From the NCBI GenBank assembly GCA_029891385.1, contig CM057226.1, forward strand, positions 10,037,225 to 10,101,224: a stretch of DNA of 64,000 nucleotides, in the 5' to 3' direction. The stretch is from Erythroxylum novogranatense. Lineage: Eukaryota; Streptophyta; Magnoliopsida; Malpighiales; Erythroxylaceae. Of this stretch, positions 35,050-46,742 are shown in pieces (position 1 is the stretch's first letter; every line of letters begins with the position of its first letter). The position numbers and the translations under genes were made by a program. Below the pieces are notes generated by a model. The model was not told the DNA's origin. It saw nothing but the letters and a program-made list of their open reading frames with translations, and searched no databases.

Positions 35050-36396
35050 TGAGCCATCAACTTTCTAAGAGACAATGAATAGTTCAAATGCATCTCAATG
35101 AATGGCAGCAATGCAGGAAGAAATTGAAGCTCTTTATAAGAATAAGACTTAGGAGCTCGTGCCACTACCACCTGGAAGAAATCCTAATGGAAATAAATGG
35201 GTTTTCAAGATTAAGAAAAATGGTGAAGATCAAATGGAGAGATATCGTGCAAGATTGGTGGTAAAAGTACATGCTCAAAAGGAAAGGATTGATTTCAATA
35301 AAATATTTTCTCCTATGTTCTACTCACTACAGTCCGAGTAGTCTTGGCAATACGTGCTACAATTGACTTACATATTGAACAGTTAAATGACTTCATATAG
35401 ATTTTGAAGAAGAATGTATATGCTCCAACCAAAATTTTTTGAAGGACTTGGGACTGCAAATAAGATTTTAGGGATGCAAATTCATCAAAATAGAAGTAAC
35501 AGGAAGATTTGGCTTTCTAAGAAGAATTATCTAAAAAAGATCTTATGACGCTTCAATATGTAAGATTGTAAGCCAATTTCTACCCCACTTCCTGTTAATT
35601 TCAAGTTATCCTCTAAAATGAGTCCTAGTAATGAAGAAAAGAGGATGTAGATATCTCAAATATCGTATGCATTAGTAGTGGGAAGTTTAATGTTAACTAT
35701 GAATTGTATAAGACTATATATTGCACATGCAGTGAGAGTGGTTAGTCGATACATAGCGAATCTTGGTAGAGAGCATTGAAATTTTGTAAAGAGGATCCTA
35801 CGATACATTAAAGAAACCTCAAATGCCGCATTATATCATGGAGGATCGAACTTTATTGTCAGTATAAATGTTGATTTAGAGTATGCAGGTAATCTTGATA
35901 AAAGCAATCTACTACATATTATATATTTAAACTTGTTGGCAGAGTTGTAAGCTAGGTTTTCAAACTACAATCAATTGTTGCTAATGTTGACAATAGAAGC
36001 AGAATATGTAGTAGCTACATAAGTTAGTAAAGAAGCAGTATGGTTGAAAATGCTCTTGGAAGAACTCAGACACAAACAAAAGAAAATTTCTTTGTTTTGT
36101 GACAGTCAGAGTGCCTTGCATCTTGCAAGAAATCCAACATTTCATTCAAAAACCAAATACATACGAGTACAATATCACTTTGTTCGTGAACAATTCGAAG
36201 GAGTTGTAGATATGTAGAAAATTCATACCAAAGATAACTTAGCAAATTTCATGACAAAGGTAATCAATAATAACGAATTTATTTGGTGTCGATCCTCTTG
36301 CGGCTTGATGGAGATATGAGCAATATGGAAATGGCAAGGAAGAAAGAATCGTGTGAAGATCGGATTGATTTTCAATCAAATCTTCAAGTAGAAGAT
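35050..36396 (+). pseudogene. Degenerate reverse transcriptase and RNase H of copia A
   Basis: RT begins with GRNPNGNKWVFKIKKNGED near 35173 and breaks near 35340. Compared with copia C, about 264 bp covering the RT catalytic centre is missing at about 35447. RNase H is recognisable around 35990-36240 (EAEYVVA, HFVREQFEG). Just before the 3' LTR, AAGTAGAAGAT (36386-36396) is a plausible polypurine tract. Confidence 0.78.
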
Positions 36397-36828
36397 TGTT
36401 ATTGTCGACTTCCCAAAGCCAACAAGGGAAGGAAGAAAATTTGTGCTCATCCACTTGCAAATGAAAAAAGAAGAAGATTGTGACAATTTGTCCACAGTTG
36501 CTATACAAATATGGGAGGGTTATAAATAGGCCTTCCCATATGAGTTTTAAATCCATCCCAAAACATCTCTCCTTCTATAGCTAAATCCTCACAACAGTTT
36601 AGAGAGTGTTTCTCCCATTTTTGAGAAAGTTAGTATTTCTCTTATAAAATAGAGAGAAGTTGTAACTCCTAATTTTTCATAGTGAAATTTCTTCTTCTTG
36701 TTTGTGATTTTTACTCTAATTTACTTTGACATTTTCAACGTAAAATCTATGTGTTTATTTCTTCATTATTATTCCTTTTAGTCCTATTTAACTACAAACA
36801 TGCTCCACCCTTGTCCATTTTCTCAACA
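36397..36828 (+). repeat. 3' LTR of copia A
   Basis: Begins TGTTATTGTCGACTTCC and ends TCTCAACA. It has GGTTATAAATAGGCCTTCCC near 36519 and is moderately diverged from the 5' LTR. Confidence 0.82.
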
Positions 36829-36889
36829 ATAATTATAAGTGAGTGACAAGAATCAATTCTAGAATAATCAAATGCCTCTTCAATACAAT

Positions 36890-36990
36890 TCTATTTTTCG
36901 TCTATGAGATTTAAAAAAACACACTTGATAATTCGGGAAGTTGGCATTACCAGGTGGTCTTAACATATATTTTCCATACAATTTCAGGAT
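36890..36990 (+). pseudogene. Scrap of a B-type receptor kinase exon 2, probably from B1
   Basis: ACACTTGATAATTCGGGAAG, TTGGCATTACCAGGTGGTCTTAAC and CCATACAATTTCA match B2 exon 2 (about 46227-46308), with an intervening deletion of roughly 20 bp. It lies in the same orientation, 25 kb downstream of the LRR part of B1 and upstream of A2, where the end of B1 would be expected if everything between is inserted DNA. The fragment is short, but the 24-base exact-looking core is unlikely to be chance. Confidence 0.75.
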
Positions 36991-37680
36991 TATTTTGATT
37001 GTTATTACTGGTGGTCACAAAAAAAATATGTGTTAGCGAATCGAACTCTTATGATGTTTTAGTCAATTTAAAGGGTATTTTTAAAAATGAATTGTTTGTA
37101 ATATTTTGGAAAAATGTTCTTACTAAATCAGTACCAAACAAAAACTATTGGCCTTTCCATCATATACATTCATATTTTTGGCTTTAGAAAAATGTGACCC
37201 AAGTCATTTATTTGAGGATATTCATTATTTGTACTTAGTAGACATATTGTATTTGTATAAATTGATGCAGCAAGCAACGTTTTAAAACTAAGCCGGAAGT
37301 TAGACTGATAAGATAAAATGTTTAAAGTTTAAAAGGTTCAATGAGTAATAGATCGTCAGTAAAATCGGCTAAAGATTAAATAAAATTAAAGAATTTAAAA
37401 CATAATCGAAAGAGATTATTCTTATCTATAAAAATTTGAAGCTTGATTTTAAAAGATATTATTAAATAAAATTAATTGATTTATTTTAATTTATAAAAGT
37501 TTATTAATTAATAAAAATTAATTGATTAATTATAAATTAATCAATTTTAATAATTAAGAGTTATTGAAATAAATTGAATCAAAAATTAAAAATTAAAGTA
37601 TTCAAAATTTTTACCATTAACCGATCGAATTAAGTTTTCAATCATTGTTAGCTTGATAATGACAAGAGGCTGAGGTGCAT
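36991..37680. other. AT-rich intergenic DNA, no gene seen
   Basis: A short open stretch (36999-37187) has no recognisable domain and biased composition. The rest is A/T-rich with AATTAATT-type runs around 37450-37560. Nothing else recognised. Confidence 0.5.
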
Positions 37681-37689
37681 GCTCTATCT

Positions 37690-37935
37690 GATCTTTTGTT
37701 TATCTGAAAGGAAAGATGTTTATATGTCGGGAAAAGTATTATCTGCTTTTCCAAAACGAGAACAATGAGTGCAAAGCTTTTTTAAAAGATAAAGTTTCAA
37801 TAAAGATGAAAGGGAACTCGGAATGATATAATTATCAGTCAAAATTGAACGCATAACGAAGAAAGAAGAGGACAATAATTATGGAAATGAACATATTAGT
37901 CAAGCCATTCTGGGATGGAAATTCAATTTAGAAAT
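37690..37935 (+). repeat. Relic of the A-B spacer (third copy)
   Basis: GGGAAAAGTATTATCTGCTT and TTCCAAAACGAGAACAA, then AAGAAGAGGA, TTAGTCAAGCCATT and GAAATTCAATTT follow the same order as in the spacers at 42730-42935 and 5190-5370. More diverged than either. It suggests a further, mostly lost duplication between units 1 and 2. Confidence 0.6.
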
Positions 37936-39023
37936 AATAGTAAGTTAGAAGTACCAAGTGCAAATGAGTAAAACTAAGCTCGATGCATCGCAAAATTTAT
38001 TTTATTTTGAAATAATTTATTTTATTTTATTAATAAAATTAATTATATTATATTTAATTTTATTTCATCAATACAAGTATATAATATTTTATATTTCATT
38101 TATAATTGTTCATTCTCAATTATTATTAAAATATATATGATTAGTAATAAATATGAAAAGAAATAAATTTTATGTTAATAAATATACTTTTAAAGAAAAT
38201 TGAAACACTTAAATATACTTAGTTTTAAAATATATATATTGTGAATGAAATTTAGTTTTATAATTATTCTTATTTTATTATAAAATTATAATCAAATATT
38301 AAGTATAGTTATTTACATTTAAATTCTAATCTAATTTTGAAGTGTAAGTAATACTTACAAATTTCAGTTAAATGCTCTTATCATTTTATTATATTTACTA
38401 ATATGCATATTTGGATAAAATGTTATATTAACCTTATCATAAGTACATAATTTTAAATACATATTATAACTATTTTAAATATGTACTAAAATAATTCTTA
38501 TATTATAATTAAAATTTAGAACATATGTTAACTTGTAATAAATAATAGGCTATATCATCATAAGATACCAAGTATACATGTTCTAAACAATGGAATATTC
38601 TACTTTAAAAAATATTCAAAATTAAAATTTTTTGATATATGTTAATTTACTTTTACATTTCATATTTATTAATAAATTAATTTTACATATGGTTTTACTT
38701 ATATATTTAAAATTACTAAATATATCAATCTATTTTAATTATTTAAATTTAATAATAATTAACAATATTCAATATTTGTGAATTTGTTTTGATTTTGTAA
38801 ATAGATTATCTTAAACGTAACGCGCATAAATTTTAAAATGTTCTTTAATAATGGTAAATATATTAAATTCACAAAAACAATTATATTCATCAATATTAAA
38901 TATTATTTACTTATTTGAATTTTTTAAAGAAAAAAGATACAAATTTTTTATCAATCTTTTTTGCCACGAATAGCATGCAGACAGGACCCTGGCCATCATC
39001 AATTATTCTTTATTAAAGTTGTG
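37936..39023. other. AT-rich region upstream of A2, no gene seen
   Basis: About 1.1 kb of A/T-rich DNA with long AT runs and no coding signal. Confidence 0.5.
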
Positions 39024-39030
39024 TATATAG
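39024..39030 (+). promoter_or_regulatory. Candidate TATA box of A2
   Basis: TATATAG about 100 bp before the A2 start codon, the usual range for a plant TATA box allowing a short 5' leader. The AT-rich setting weakens it. Confidence 0.4.
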
Positions 39031-39130
39031 TGTGGTGTCAGGTCAGGCAGCTTTCCTTAATGACTGCCGATGGTAAGGTTCTCTTCAACTTCAGAGATTG
39101 AGTGGCTGCAATTTCCCACCTTTACGCCAA

Positions 39131-42100
39131 ATGAATCATTACACTACCGTTCTCTCTTCACTTGCAAGTCTGCAATGGATCCTTTTACTATCTTCCAACT
39201 TCCTACGCTGTCAGGCCAATTCTTTAGGCAATGAAACTGACAGGATTGCTTTGCTCCAATTCAGAAATGGGATATCCATCGACCCTTTCGGAATCTTTGA
39301 CTCCTGGAATGATTCTCATTCTTTCTGTAATTGGTATGGTATCACATGCAGTCATCGACATCAACGAGTCACGTCCTTAAACGTAGCTGGGAAGAGTTTG
39401 TTTGGAACTATATCACCATACATTGGAAATCTAAGTTTTCTCAAGACTTTTGTGCTGGCAGACAACAGTTTTACGGGTGAGATTCCGCAGGAAGTTGGCA
39501 GCTTGTTTAGGTTGAGGTGCTTTAATCTCAGCAGGAACATTTTAGGGGGAGATATTCCAACCAACTTGACTCGTTGTACCAAGCTCGAAACAGTACAATT
39601 TGCATACAACAAGCTCGTTGGAAAAATCCCTGAAGGAATTGGTTATCTTGTGGAGCTAAAGTTTCTGAACTTCCGTCAAAACTTCTTGACAGGAAAGTTA
39701 CCACATTCACTTGGCAACCTCACATTGCTCAGTTATTTTTCTGTTGCGTTTAACAAATTAACGGGGGAGATTCCTGTTGAAATAGGCAAATTATCAAGCT
39801 TAACACGCTTCAGAATTGGAGTCAATAGTATTTCTGGGACAATTCCTGAGGCCCTTTTTAATATTTCATCGCTTAATGTCTTTTCAGTTCCTGTCAATCA
39901 AATTTGTGGGAGTATACCATACGACATTGGCCTCAAGCTCCCAAGTCTTTTATCCTTTCGCATTGGTGGAAATAGATTCTTTGGATCAATCCCGGAGTCA
40001 TTTGGCAATGCTTCTAAATTGGAAGCATTTGACATTGGTAATAACAACTTTGTTGGACAAGTTCCAATCACCTTAGGAAATCTGAAAAATCTGCGAAGAT
40101 TAAAGCTCTTCAACAATGGCCTTGGAAGTAGATCAGCAAATGACCTGGTTTTCTTAACATCCTTGAAGAACTGCACCAATCTGAACATTCTGTCCCTCTC
40201 TTCAAATAACTTCGGAGGTTTTTTATCTACCTCACTTGCCAATTTATCTTCTCAACTAAGTGAGTTAAAGCTTGGAAACAATTATTTCACTGGAAGTATT
40301 CCGGCAGAACTAATCAAACTAGTCAACCTAACTAGTTTAGAGATCGAATACAACCTTTTAACAGGTTCCATTCCCACTGAACTTGGAATGCTATTTAACT
40401 TGCAGGCATTAAGTTTAGGCAACAACAGGTTGTCCGGTCAAGTCCCAATTTCCATAGGCAATCTCAGTCATTTGTACGGGCTATACTTAAATGAGAATAA
40501 TTTGGAAGGAAGCTTTCCTTCAAGTATTGGAAATTGCCAATTTTTGGGTGTACTCGATGCTTCCGAAAATAAGTTCAGTGGAACCGTACCCACGGAGATA
40601 CTAGGCTTGCCTGCATTAACTAAATTGCTCAACCTGTCATGGAACTCCTTAACTGGAAACCTACCAACAGAGGTGAGAAATCTGAAATTGAACACATTGG
40701 ATATCTCTGCCAACAATCTGTCCGGTGAACTTCCAACAACCATAGGAGAATGCCTTAGCTTGGAAAATCTTTACATGCAGGCAAATTTCTTCCAAGGTTT
40801 GATTCCTTCATCTTTGACTTCCCTAAAAGGTCTTCAAAAATTAGACTTATCACAAAATAACCTTACAGGAGAAATTCCCAAAGACCTACAAAGCCTGCGA
40901 TTTTTAAGTTGTCTAGACCTTTCTTTCAATGATCTTGAGGGAGAGGTTCCAACTGGAGGGGTCTTTACAAATGCAAGTGCAGTATCATTGATTGGAAACA
41001 GAAAGCTTTGTGGTGGTGTTCCTGAACTTCTTCTTCCAAAATGTCCTACAAAAACAACAAAAATGCCCCCTGCTTGTAAGCTATTAATAATCATTCCTTG
41101 TGTATCTTTAAGTGCCTTCTTGATGTTAACTTTCCTAGTTTGTTTATGGAGGAAAAGATCTAAAAAGAGGCCACCCTTTGGAACTATGTATGTTGGAAAA
41201 TTGCTGAATGTTTCTTATAAAGATCTCCGTCAAGCAACAGATGGATTCTCTCCAAGCAATTTAATAGGATCAGGTGGTTCCAGCTCTGTTTACAAGGGGT
41301 TTCTAGATCAACTAAAAAGACAAGTAGCTGTTAAAGTCCTAAACCTTCAAAACATGGGAGCTTCCCAGAGCTTTCTTGCTGAATGCAAAACTTTGGGGAA
41401 TATCCGCCATAGAAATCTTGTAAAGATCCTGACATATTGTTCGAGTTTGGATTACAAGGGTAATGAGTTTATGGCACTAGTCTATCAATTCATGGAAAAC
41501 GGGAGTTTGGAAAATTGGTTACATCCAAATACCAATAGAAGAGATGCAATAAGAAATTTCGACCTTCTTCAAAGACTGAGCATTGCAATTGATGTGTCAT
41601 CTGCGTTACATTATCTCCATGACCAATGTGAAACTTCAATAATTCATTGTGACCTTAAGCCCGGCAATGTTCTTCTAGACGGTGACATGGTTGCTCATGT
41701 AAGCGACTTTGGTCTGGCAAAGATCATCTCAACAATCAACGAGTTATCACATAGCCTAATCAGTTCTATTGGGATAAAGGGAACAATTGGCTATGCTCCT
41801 CCAGGTACCAACTTCTTTCTCTTTATAATAAAGATATTGTGGAAGTAAATGGCATCAGAGATTATCATGTTCAATTACCACTTCAGTTCATCACGTTAGC
41901 ATTATTCCATTAATTGCAGAATATGGAATGGGTGGTGCGGCATCAAAGGAGGGAGATGTGTACAGCTATGGCATCCTCGTGTTAGAAATGTTCTCAGGAA
42001 GAAGACCAACTGATGAAATGTTCAAAGAAGGATTAAATCTTCGAGATTTCATTAGCATAGCAATGCCACAAAGACTAGCTCATGTAGTAGACCCAGTTCT

Positions 42101-42314
42101 TTTTGAAACAGAAGCAACCTCTAGAAAAGATGATAACGTTGCAGTTGAGATCAATCTGAACATGAGCTTCATGAAACCAAAAGTGCAGAAATGCTTGCTA
42201 GCTGTATTTGAAGTCGGACTTGCTTGTTCTGCAGTGTCTCCTAAAGATAGAATGAGTATGGGGGATGTCAATAGGCAACTGCATTTGATCAGAAATGCTT
42301 TCTTAGACAGTTAG
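39131..42314 (+). CDS. LRR receptor-like kinase, subfamily XII (gene A2), two exons
   Basis: Predicted plasma-membrane receptor kinase and close paralogue of A1. Exon 1 is 39131-41804, the GT-AG intron 41805-41919 (115 bp) and exon 2 41920-42314, giving 1022 residues. The first true ATG of the frame is at 39131 (MNHYTTVLSSLASL); the open frame extends 33 bases upstream without an ATG. Signal peptide about 1-28, LRRNT with CNWYGITC, roughly two dozen LRRs, cap with LCGG, membrane span about 650-673, kinase about 694-1018. Catalytic Lys735; catalytic loop HCDLKPGN (Cys840, Asp841), the non-RD form normal for this subfamily; DFG at 859. The glycine loop reads GSGGSSSVYKG: the aromatic residue after the second glycine (Phe in A1 and B2) is Ser717, which may affect ATP handling. 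No disabling lesion. Likely role, by family, is immune perception. Confidence 0.92.
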
Positions 42315-43160
42315 GTCTCTAGATGCTGTTCAAGTACTAAAGATCATGTTAGTACTTTCTCTCTACATTTATGTATGAATGTACCTTAAAACAAAACTCA
42401 TTAAATAATTCCAAAGTAAAGTTTTCACCAATTATTCTCCAGTTTTCAACAAATCACCTTGGAACTGCCACTCTGACATAATTCTTAGAATTATTAATCT
42501 CTGTAATGTCTTGAGACGGTAAAATAACTGAAAGTAGCATCGTTTCTTGCGAGAGTTATAATCTACAGGACCTTCTGAAATGTTTATGACACTGTTCAAG
42601 AGGACTCATGTTGTGGCTGAAGTCATTTAGCTGCTGCAAAATTTTGTTTCAGAAATTCTCCTGTTATGTTTGTTTCTTGAAATCAATAAAACTTCCATAT
42701 CGTTTCTCAATTTAATGAGGAGGAGTTTACGGTTGGAGAAGTATTATTCACTTTTTCCAAATGAGAACAAGGATGAAGGGAAGTCAAAAACTTAATACTA
42801 ATTAGTCCGCTATGCTTGTAACTATCAAGTGTAACTTCCATGGAAAAAAACTGAAACCATCATAGAGAAGAGGAAAACAGATATAAGATGAACAGTTAGT
42901 CAAACCATTAGGCGGCGCTGAAAATTCAATTTGAAAAGAGAATTTGTCGTCGTTTTCAAGTTTCCTGAAAATGAAAAGAAGGATTAGAGATTCCTGCAAT
43001 ATAAAACAAGGACTTACTTCAAATTTCAGCTTTTAAGTTATGAACTAAGGGTTTGAATACGTAAAGGATTTACATTTGTCAATGCTCTGAAAATTTTTCT
43101 TATATTCACGTGTCAGGATCACAGAGTGACCTCTAAAAACTACCAAAAGGATTGTTACTC
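42315..43160 (+). repeat. Conserved spacer between A-type and B-type kinase genes, copy 2
   Basis: Non-coding; aligns with 4669-5560 by many shared words (ACTGTTCAA, CAATAAAACTTCC near 42685, AACAAGGATGAAGGGAAGT near 42768, GAGAAGAGGAAAACA near 42864). It carries the 3' flank of A2 and the distal promoter of B2. Confidence 0.7.
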
Positions 43161-43170
43161 TTTATATTCC
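43161..43170 (+). promoter_or_regulatory. Candidate TATA box of B2, conserved in B1
   Basis: TTTATATTCC in ATTGTTACTCTTTATATTC, about 120 bp upstream of the first in-frame ATG. The same string occurs at 5551-5569 upstream of pseudogene B1, so it predates the duplication. Confidence 0.45.
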
Positions 43171-43286
43171 CTCAACATCTGCAAAGATTTCACCATAGAC
43201 ACAAAGTATTTCGAACCGCAAAAGTAAGCAGAGAGGATATTTAAGCCCAGTATTGTGTAGGAGTGGCTACTCATCTCATCTGCCAT

Positions 43287-46200
43287 ATGCTTCAGTATCG
43301 AATGGACTCAGGCCTCCACCCCACTTTCTGTTCAGTTTTGTTCATTCAACTATTTTATATCTTTTCTAGGAACATGCCATGTGCCGATGTGCCGTGTGCG
43401 CAAGCTAACAGCTTGGGAAATGAAACTGATCAACTTGCTTTGCTGAAATTCAAAGAAGGTATAACTAATGATCCAAATCTAGTCTTGAACTCCTGGAACA
43501 GTTCTCTCTCCATCTGCAGCTGGTATGGGATTACATGCGGTCGCCGGCATCAGCGAGTCGTATCCTTGGTGTTGAAGGGACAGAATCTCTTGGGAGCAAT
43601 ATCACCTTATATTGGCAACCTGAGTTTTCTTGGGTCACTTGATCTCCAAGGTAACAGGCTAACAGGCGAAATTCCACAAGAAGTTGGTAAGTTATTCAGA
43701 CTGAAGCATGTCTTGCTCAACAACAACTCATTAGAAAGCCAAATTCCTGCCACCTTGACCAACATTTCCCAACTAAGGACAATATCCTTAGCAAAGAACA
43801 ACATGACAGGAAATATTCCTCCCAATATTGGTTCCTTAATAATGCTTAAGGTGCTTATTCTTGGTTCAAACAATCTGGTAGGAGAGATCCCTTCCTCCCT
43901 TGGAAACATTTCTTCACTCACAAACTTTTCTGTTTCCATCAACAATTTGCAGGGAAACGTTCCTGCAAGCCTTGGTCAATTAACAAGATTAACTTTTCTG
44001 AATATTGCATCCAATCAACTGTCTGGAGAGATTCCTCCATCACTGTTCAATATCTCCTCTATCACGAACTTTTTAACTTCAAACAACATGTTTCATGGGA
44101 GTCTTCCATATACCACAGGGCTCACTCTCCCAAATCTAAGGCAATTCAGTTTTGGTGGAAACAAATTTTCAGGGTCTATACCAGCATCATTATCTAATGC
44201 TTCTTTATTACAGATACTAAATATCCCTGTCAACAATTTTGTTGGACAAGTTCCAAGAAATCTAGGAAATTTGAGAGATATATGGTGGCTCGATTTTTCA
44301 TTCAATAACCTAGGAGGTGATGCTGCAAATGATTTGGCTTTCTTAACATCTTTAAGAAACTGTAGCCAGCTTCAAAGCCTGGGTTTTGGTTATAATCATT
44401 TTGAAGGTGTTTTACCCAGTTCCATTGGCAATCTGTCAATTCAGCTTGAAGAACTTTACCTTGGAGGCAATCAAATCACTGGAACCATACCTGTGGCACT
44501 AGAGAAATTTATCAACTTAACCGTCCTGGGAATGGAGAGCAACCATTTCACAGGTGTACTTCCATCCTACTTTGGAAAACTTAGCAGACTACAGGGATTG
44601 GATTTATTTCAGAACAAGTTGTCAGGTCAGATCCCATCCTCTATTGGCAATCTCAGTCAATTGTCTATACTCTACTTATTGAAAAATAACTTCGAAGGAA
44701 CCATTCCTCCAACTATCGGGAACTGCCGTAGTTTGCTAACTCTACACATTTCTGAAAACAATCTCACTGGACCTATTCCCCCAGAGATTTTTGTTCTCCC
44801 TTCCTTATCAAAAGAACTGAACTTATCATTTAACTCACTAACTGGCAGCCTACCAGCAGAAGTGGGAAAGTTAGCAAATGTAAATCTACTAGACATTTCA
44901 GAAAATAACATGTCGGGTGAAATTCCTAGCACGATTGGAGGTTGTCAGAGCCTGGAATATCTGTATCTGCAAGGAAACTCCTTCCAAGGAAACATCCCTT
45001 CATCTTTGGCTTCACTGAAGGGTCTACGAAGATTAGACCTTTCTCGAAATGGCTTAACAGGACAAATTCCGAAGGATTTACAGGGCATTCAGTTTTTGGA
45101 ATTTCTCAACATTTCTTTCAATGATCTTGAGGGAGAGGTGCCGACCAGAGGAGTATTCGCAAATTCGAGTGCCGTATCCTTGATAGGTAATGGTAAGCTT
45201 TGTGGTGGCAAAGAGGAATTTCAGCTACCAAAGTGTCCCACCACAGCGCATAGGAAGGGGAAGCCCCTTGCTTTCAAGCTAGCTATACTAATTCCTTGTC
45301 TTATTTTAGGCATCCTTCTAATGTCAGCTTTTCTAGTTTTACTAAGAAATCCCAGAAAAGGTTTATTGTCTGAAACTATACCCATGGGCAAGTTTGTGAT
45401 GGTTACTTACAAGGAACTCTGCCAAGCAACTGATCAGTTCTCTTCCACCAACTTAATTGGGTATGGTTGCTTTAGCTCCGTATACAAGGGACTTATGAGT
45501 CAGGAACAGAAACTAGTAGCCGTCAAAGTTCTGAATCTTCACAAGTATGGAGCTTCCAAGAGCTTCCTGTCCGAATGCAAGGCTCTGAGAACCATCAGAC
45601 ATCGAAACCTTGTCAAAATCTTAACTTACTGTTCGAGTCTGGATAACAAAGGTAATGATTTCAAGGCTCTAGTTTTTGAGTTCATGCCAAATGGTAGCTT
45701 GGACAACTGGTTGCATCCTGACTTTGAGAGCCAAAACCAATCAAGGAGACTAAACCTTCTTCAGAGACTGAATATCGCATTAGATATCTCTTCTGCGTTG
45801 CAATATCTTCATGATCAGTGCGATACTCCAGTAGTACATTGCGACCTGAAACCGAGCAATGTTCTTCTTGATGATGACATGGTTGCCCATGTCAGCGATT
45901 TTGGTCTAGCCAAGCTCCTGTCCACCATCAATGATGATTCTGAAAGTAGAACCAGCACAAATGGACTCAAAGGAACCATTGGCTATGTTGCTCCAGGTAC
46001 GGACTTCCCTGTCTCCACGTAGTATAGGACAGAAAACTATATATAATAAAGAGCTTTAGCTTCCTTTATCAGACTCATTGAAACTTCCATGTTTGTTATA
46101 ATAATTTTAGAGTACGGAATGGGAGGAGAAGAATCAAAAGATGGTGATGTGTACAGCTATGGCATCCTTGTGTTAGAAATGTTCTCAGGAAAACGACCGA

Positions 46201-46550
46201 CTGACGAAATGTTCAAAAACGGTTTAACACTTGAGAATTTCGTGAAGTCGGCATTACCAGGTGGTCTTAACCAAGTTCTGGACCCAAGTCTTGTCCATAC
46301 AATTTCACAAGAAACAGGAACAGTTGCTATGAAAGGAACAGAAGAAGATAGTGATGACCAAGGAATAGAAGAAGCCAACTTCAATAAGCACAGAAACTAT
46401 ACGAGTGTGCCACCTGAGCTGCACAAGTGCTTACTCGCGATTCTTGAGATTGGTCTTGCATGCTCTGTGGAATCACCTAAAGAGAGAGTGACTATGGGAG
46501 ATGTTAACAGGCAACTATACTTGATCAAGAAGGCTTTTCTGGGCATCTAG
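43287..46550 (+). CDS. LRR receptor-like kinase, subfamily XII (gene B2), two exons
   Basis: Predicted plasma-membrane receptor kinase of a second subtype. Exon 1 is 43287-45996, the GT-AG intron 45997-46110 (114 bp) and exon 2 46111-46550, giving 1049 residues. The ATG at 43287 (MLQYRMDS) is the first in frame; 43302 is an alternative that gives a tidier signal peptide, so the start is uncertain by five residues. Hydrophobic leader CSVLFIQLFYIFS, mature N terminus near ANSLGNETDQ, LRRNT with CSWYGITC, LRRs to about residue 630, cap with LCGG, membrane span about 665-687, kinase about 705-1045. Glycine loop GYGCFSSVYKG, Lys747, non-RD HCDLKPSN (Cys852, Asp853), DFG at 871. Exon 2 has an acidic insert (GTEEDSDDQGIEE) longer than in A1 and A2. 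AATAAA at 46698. Frame intact; the parent type of pseudogene B1. Confidence 0.92.
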
Positions 46551-46742
46551 TCTCCATGGATGCTTACCAATTGTGAAAGGCGTCTATGTGAATGCTTGTC
46601 ATTTTATTTTCATGTATAATGATGATAAGCATAGCGCTATAAACATTTGATTTACCATACATATAAATTTTCTCATCTTCATATTTAAAATTCAAGAAAT
46701 AAAAGCTATAGACATTATTCAAGTAAAAGTATTGTAATATAT
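46551..46742. other. 3' flank of B2
   Basis: Short AT-rich flank with a poly(A)-signal-like AATAAA at 46698-46703. Ends where copia C sequence begins (about 46743). No gene. Confidence 0.5.

Larger units (their letters stand above)
31973..36828 (+). mobile_element. Ty1/copia element A (Tork-like), decayed
   Basis: Two LTRs (31973-32408 and 36397-36828) and a degraded internal region with gag, protease, integrase, RT and RNase H in copia order. The primer binding site is recognisable at 32414. Flanks GTAAT (31968-31972) and ATAAT (36829-36833) differ by one base and may be an aged target duplication. Many stops; RT carries a roughly 260-bp internal deletion. Copia C (46743-50916) is a close relative. 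Confidence 0.87.

Noticed and set aside
39098..39130. Upstream extension of the A2 frame
   Set aside because: The extra codons begin with TTG, not ATG; a plant gene would start at the ATG at 39131, which also aligns with the internal Met of A1.
43263..43286. Start of B2 at 43263
   Set aside because: The codon there is GTG. The first in-frame ATG is at 43287.
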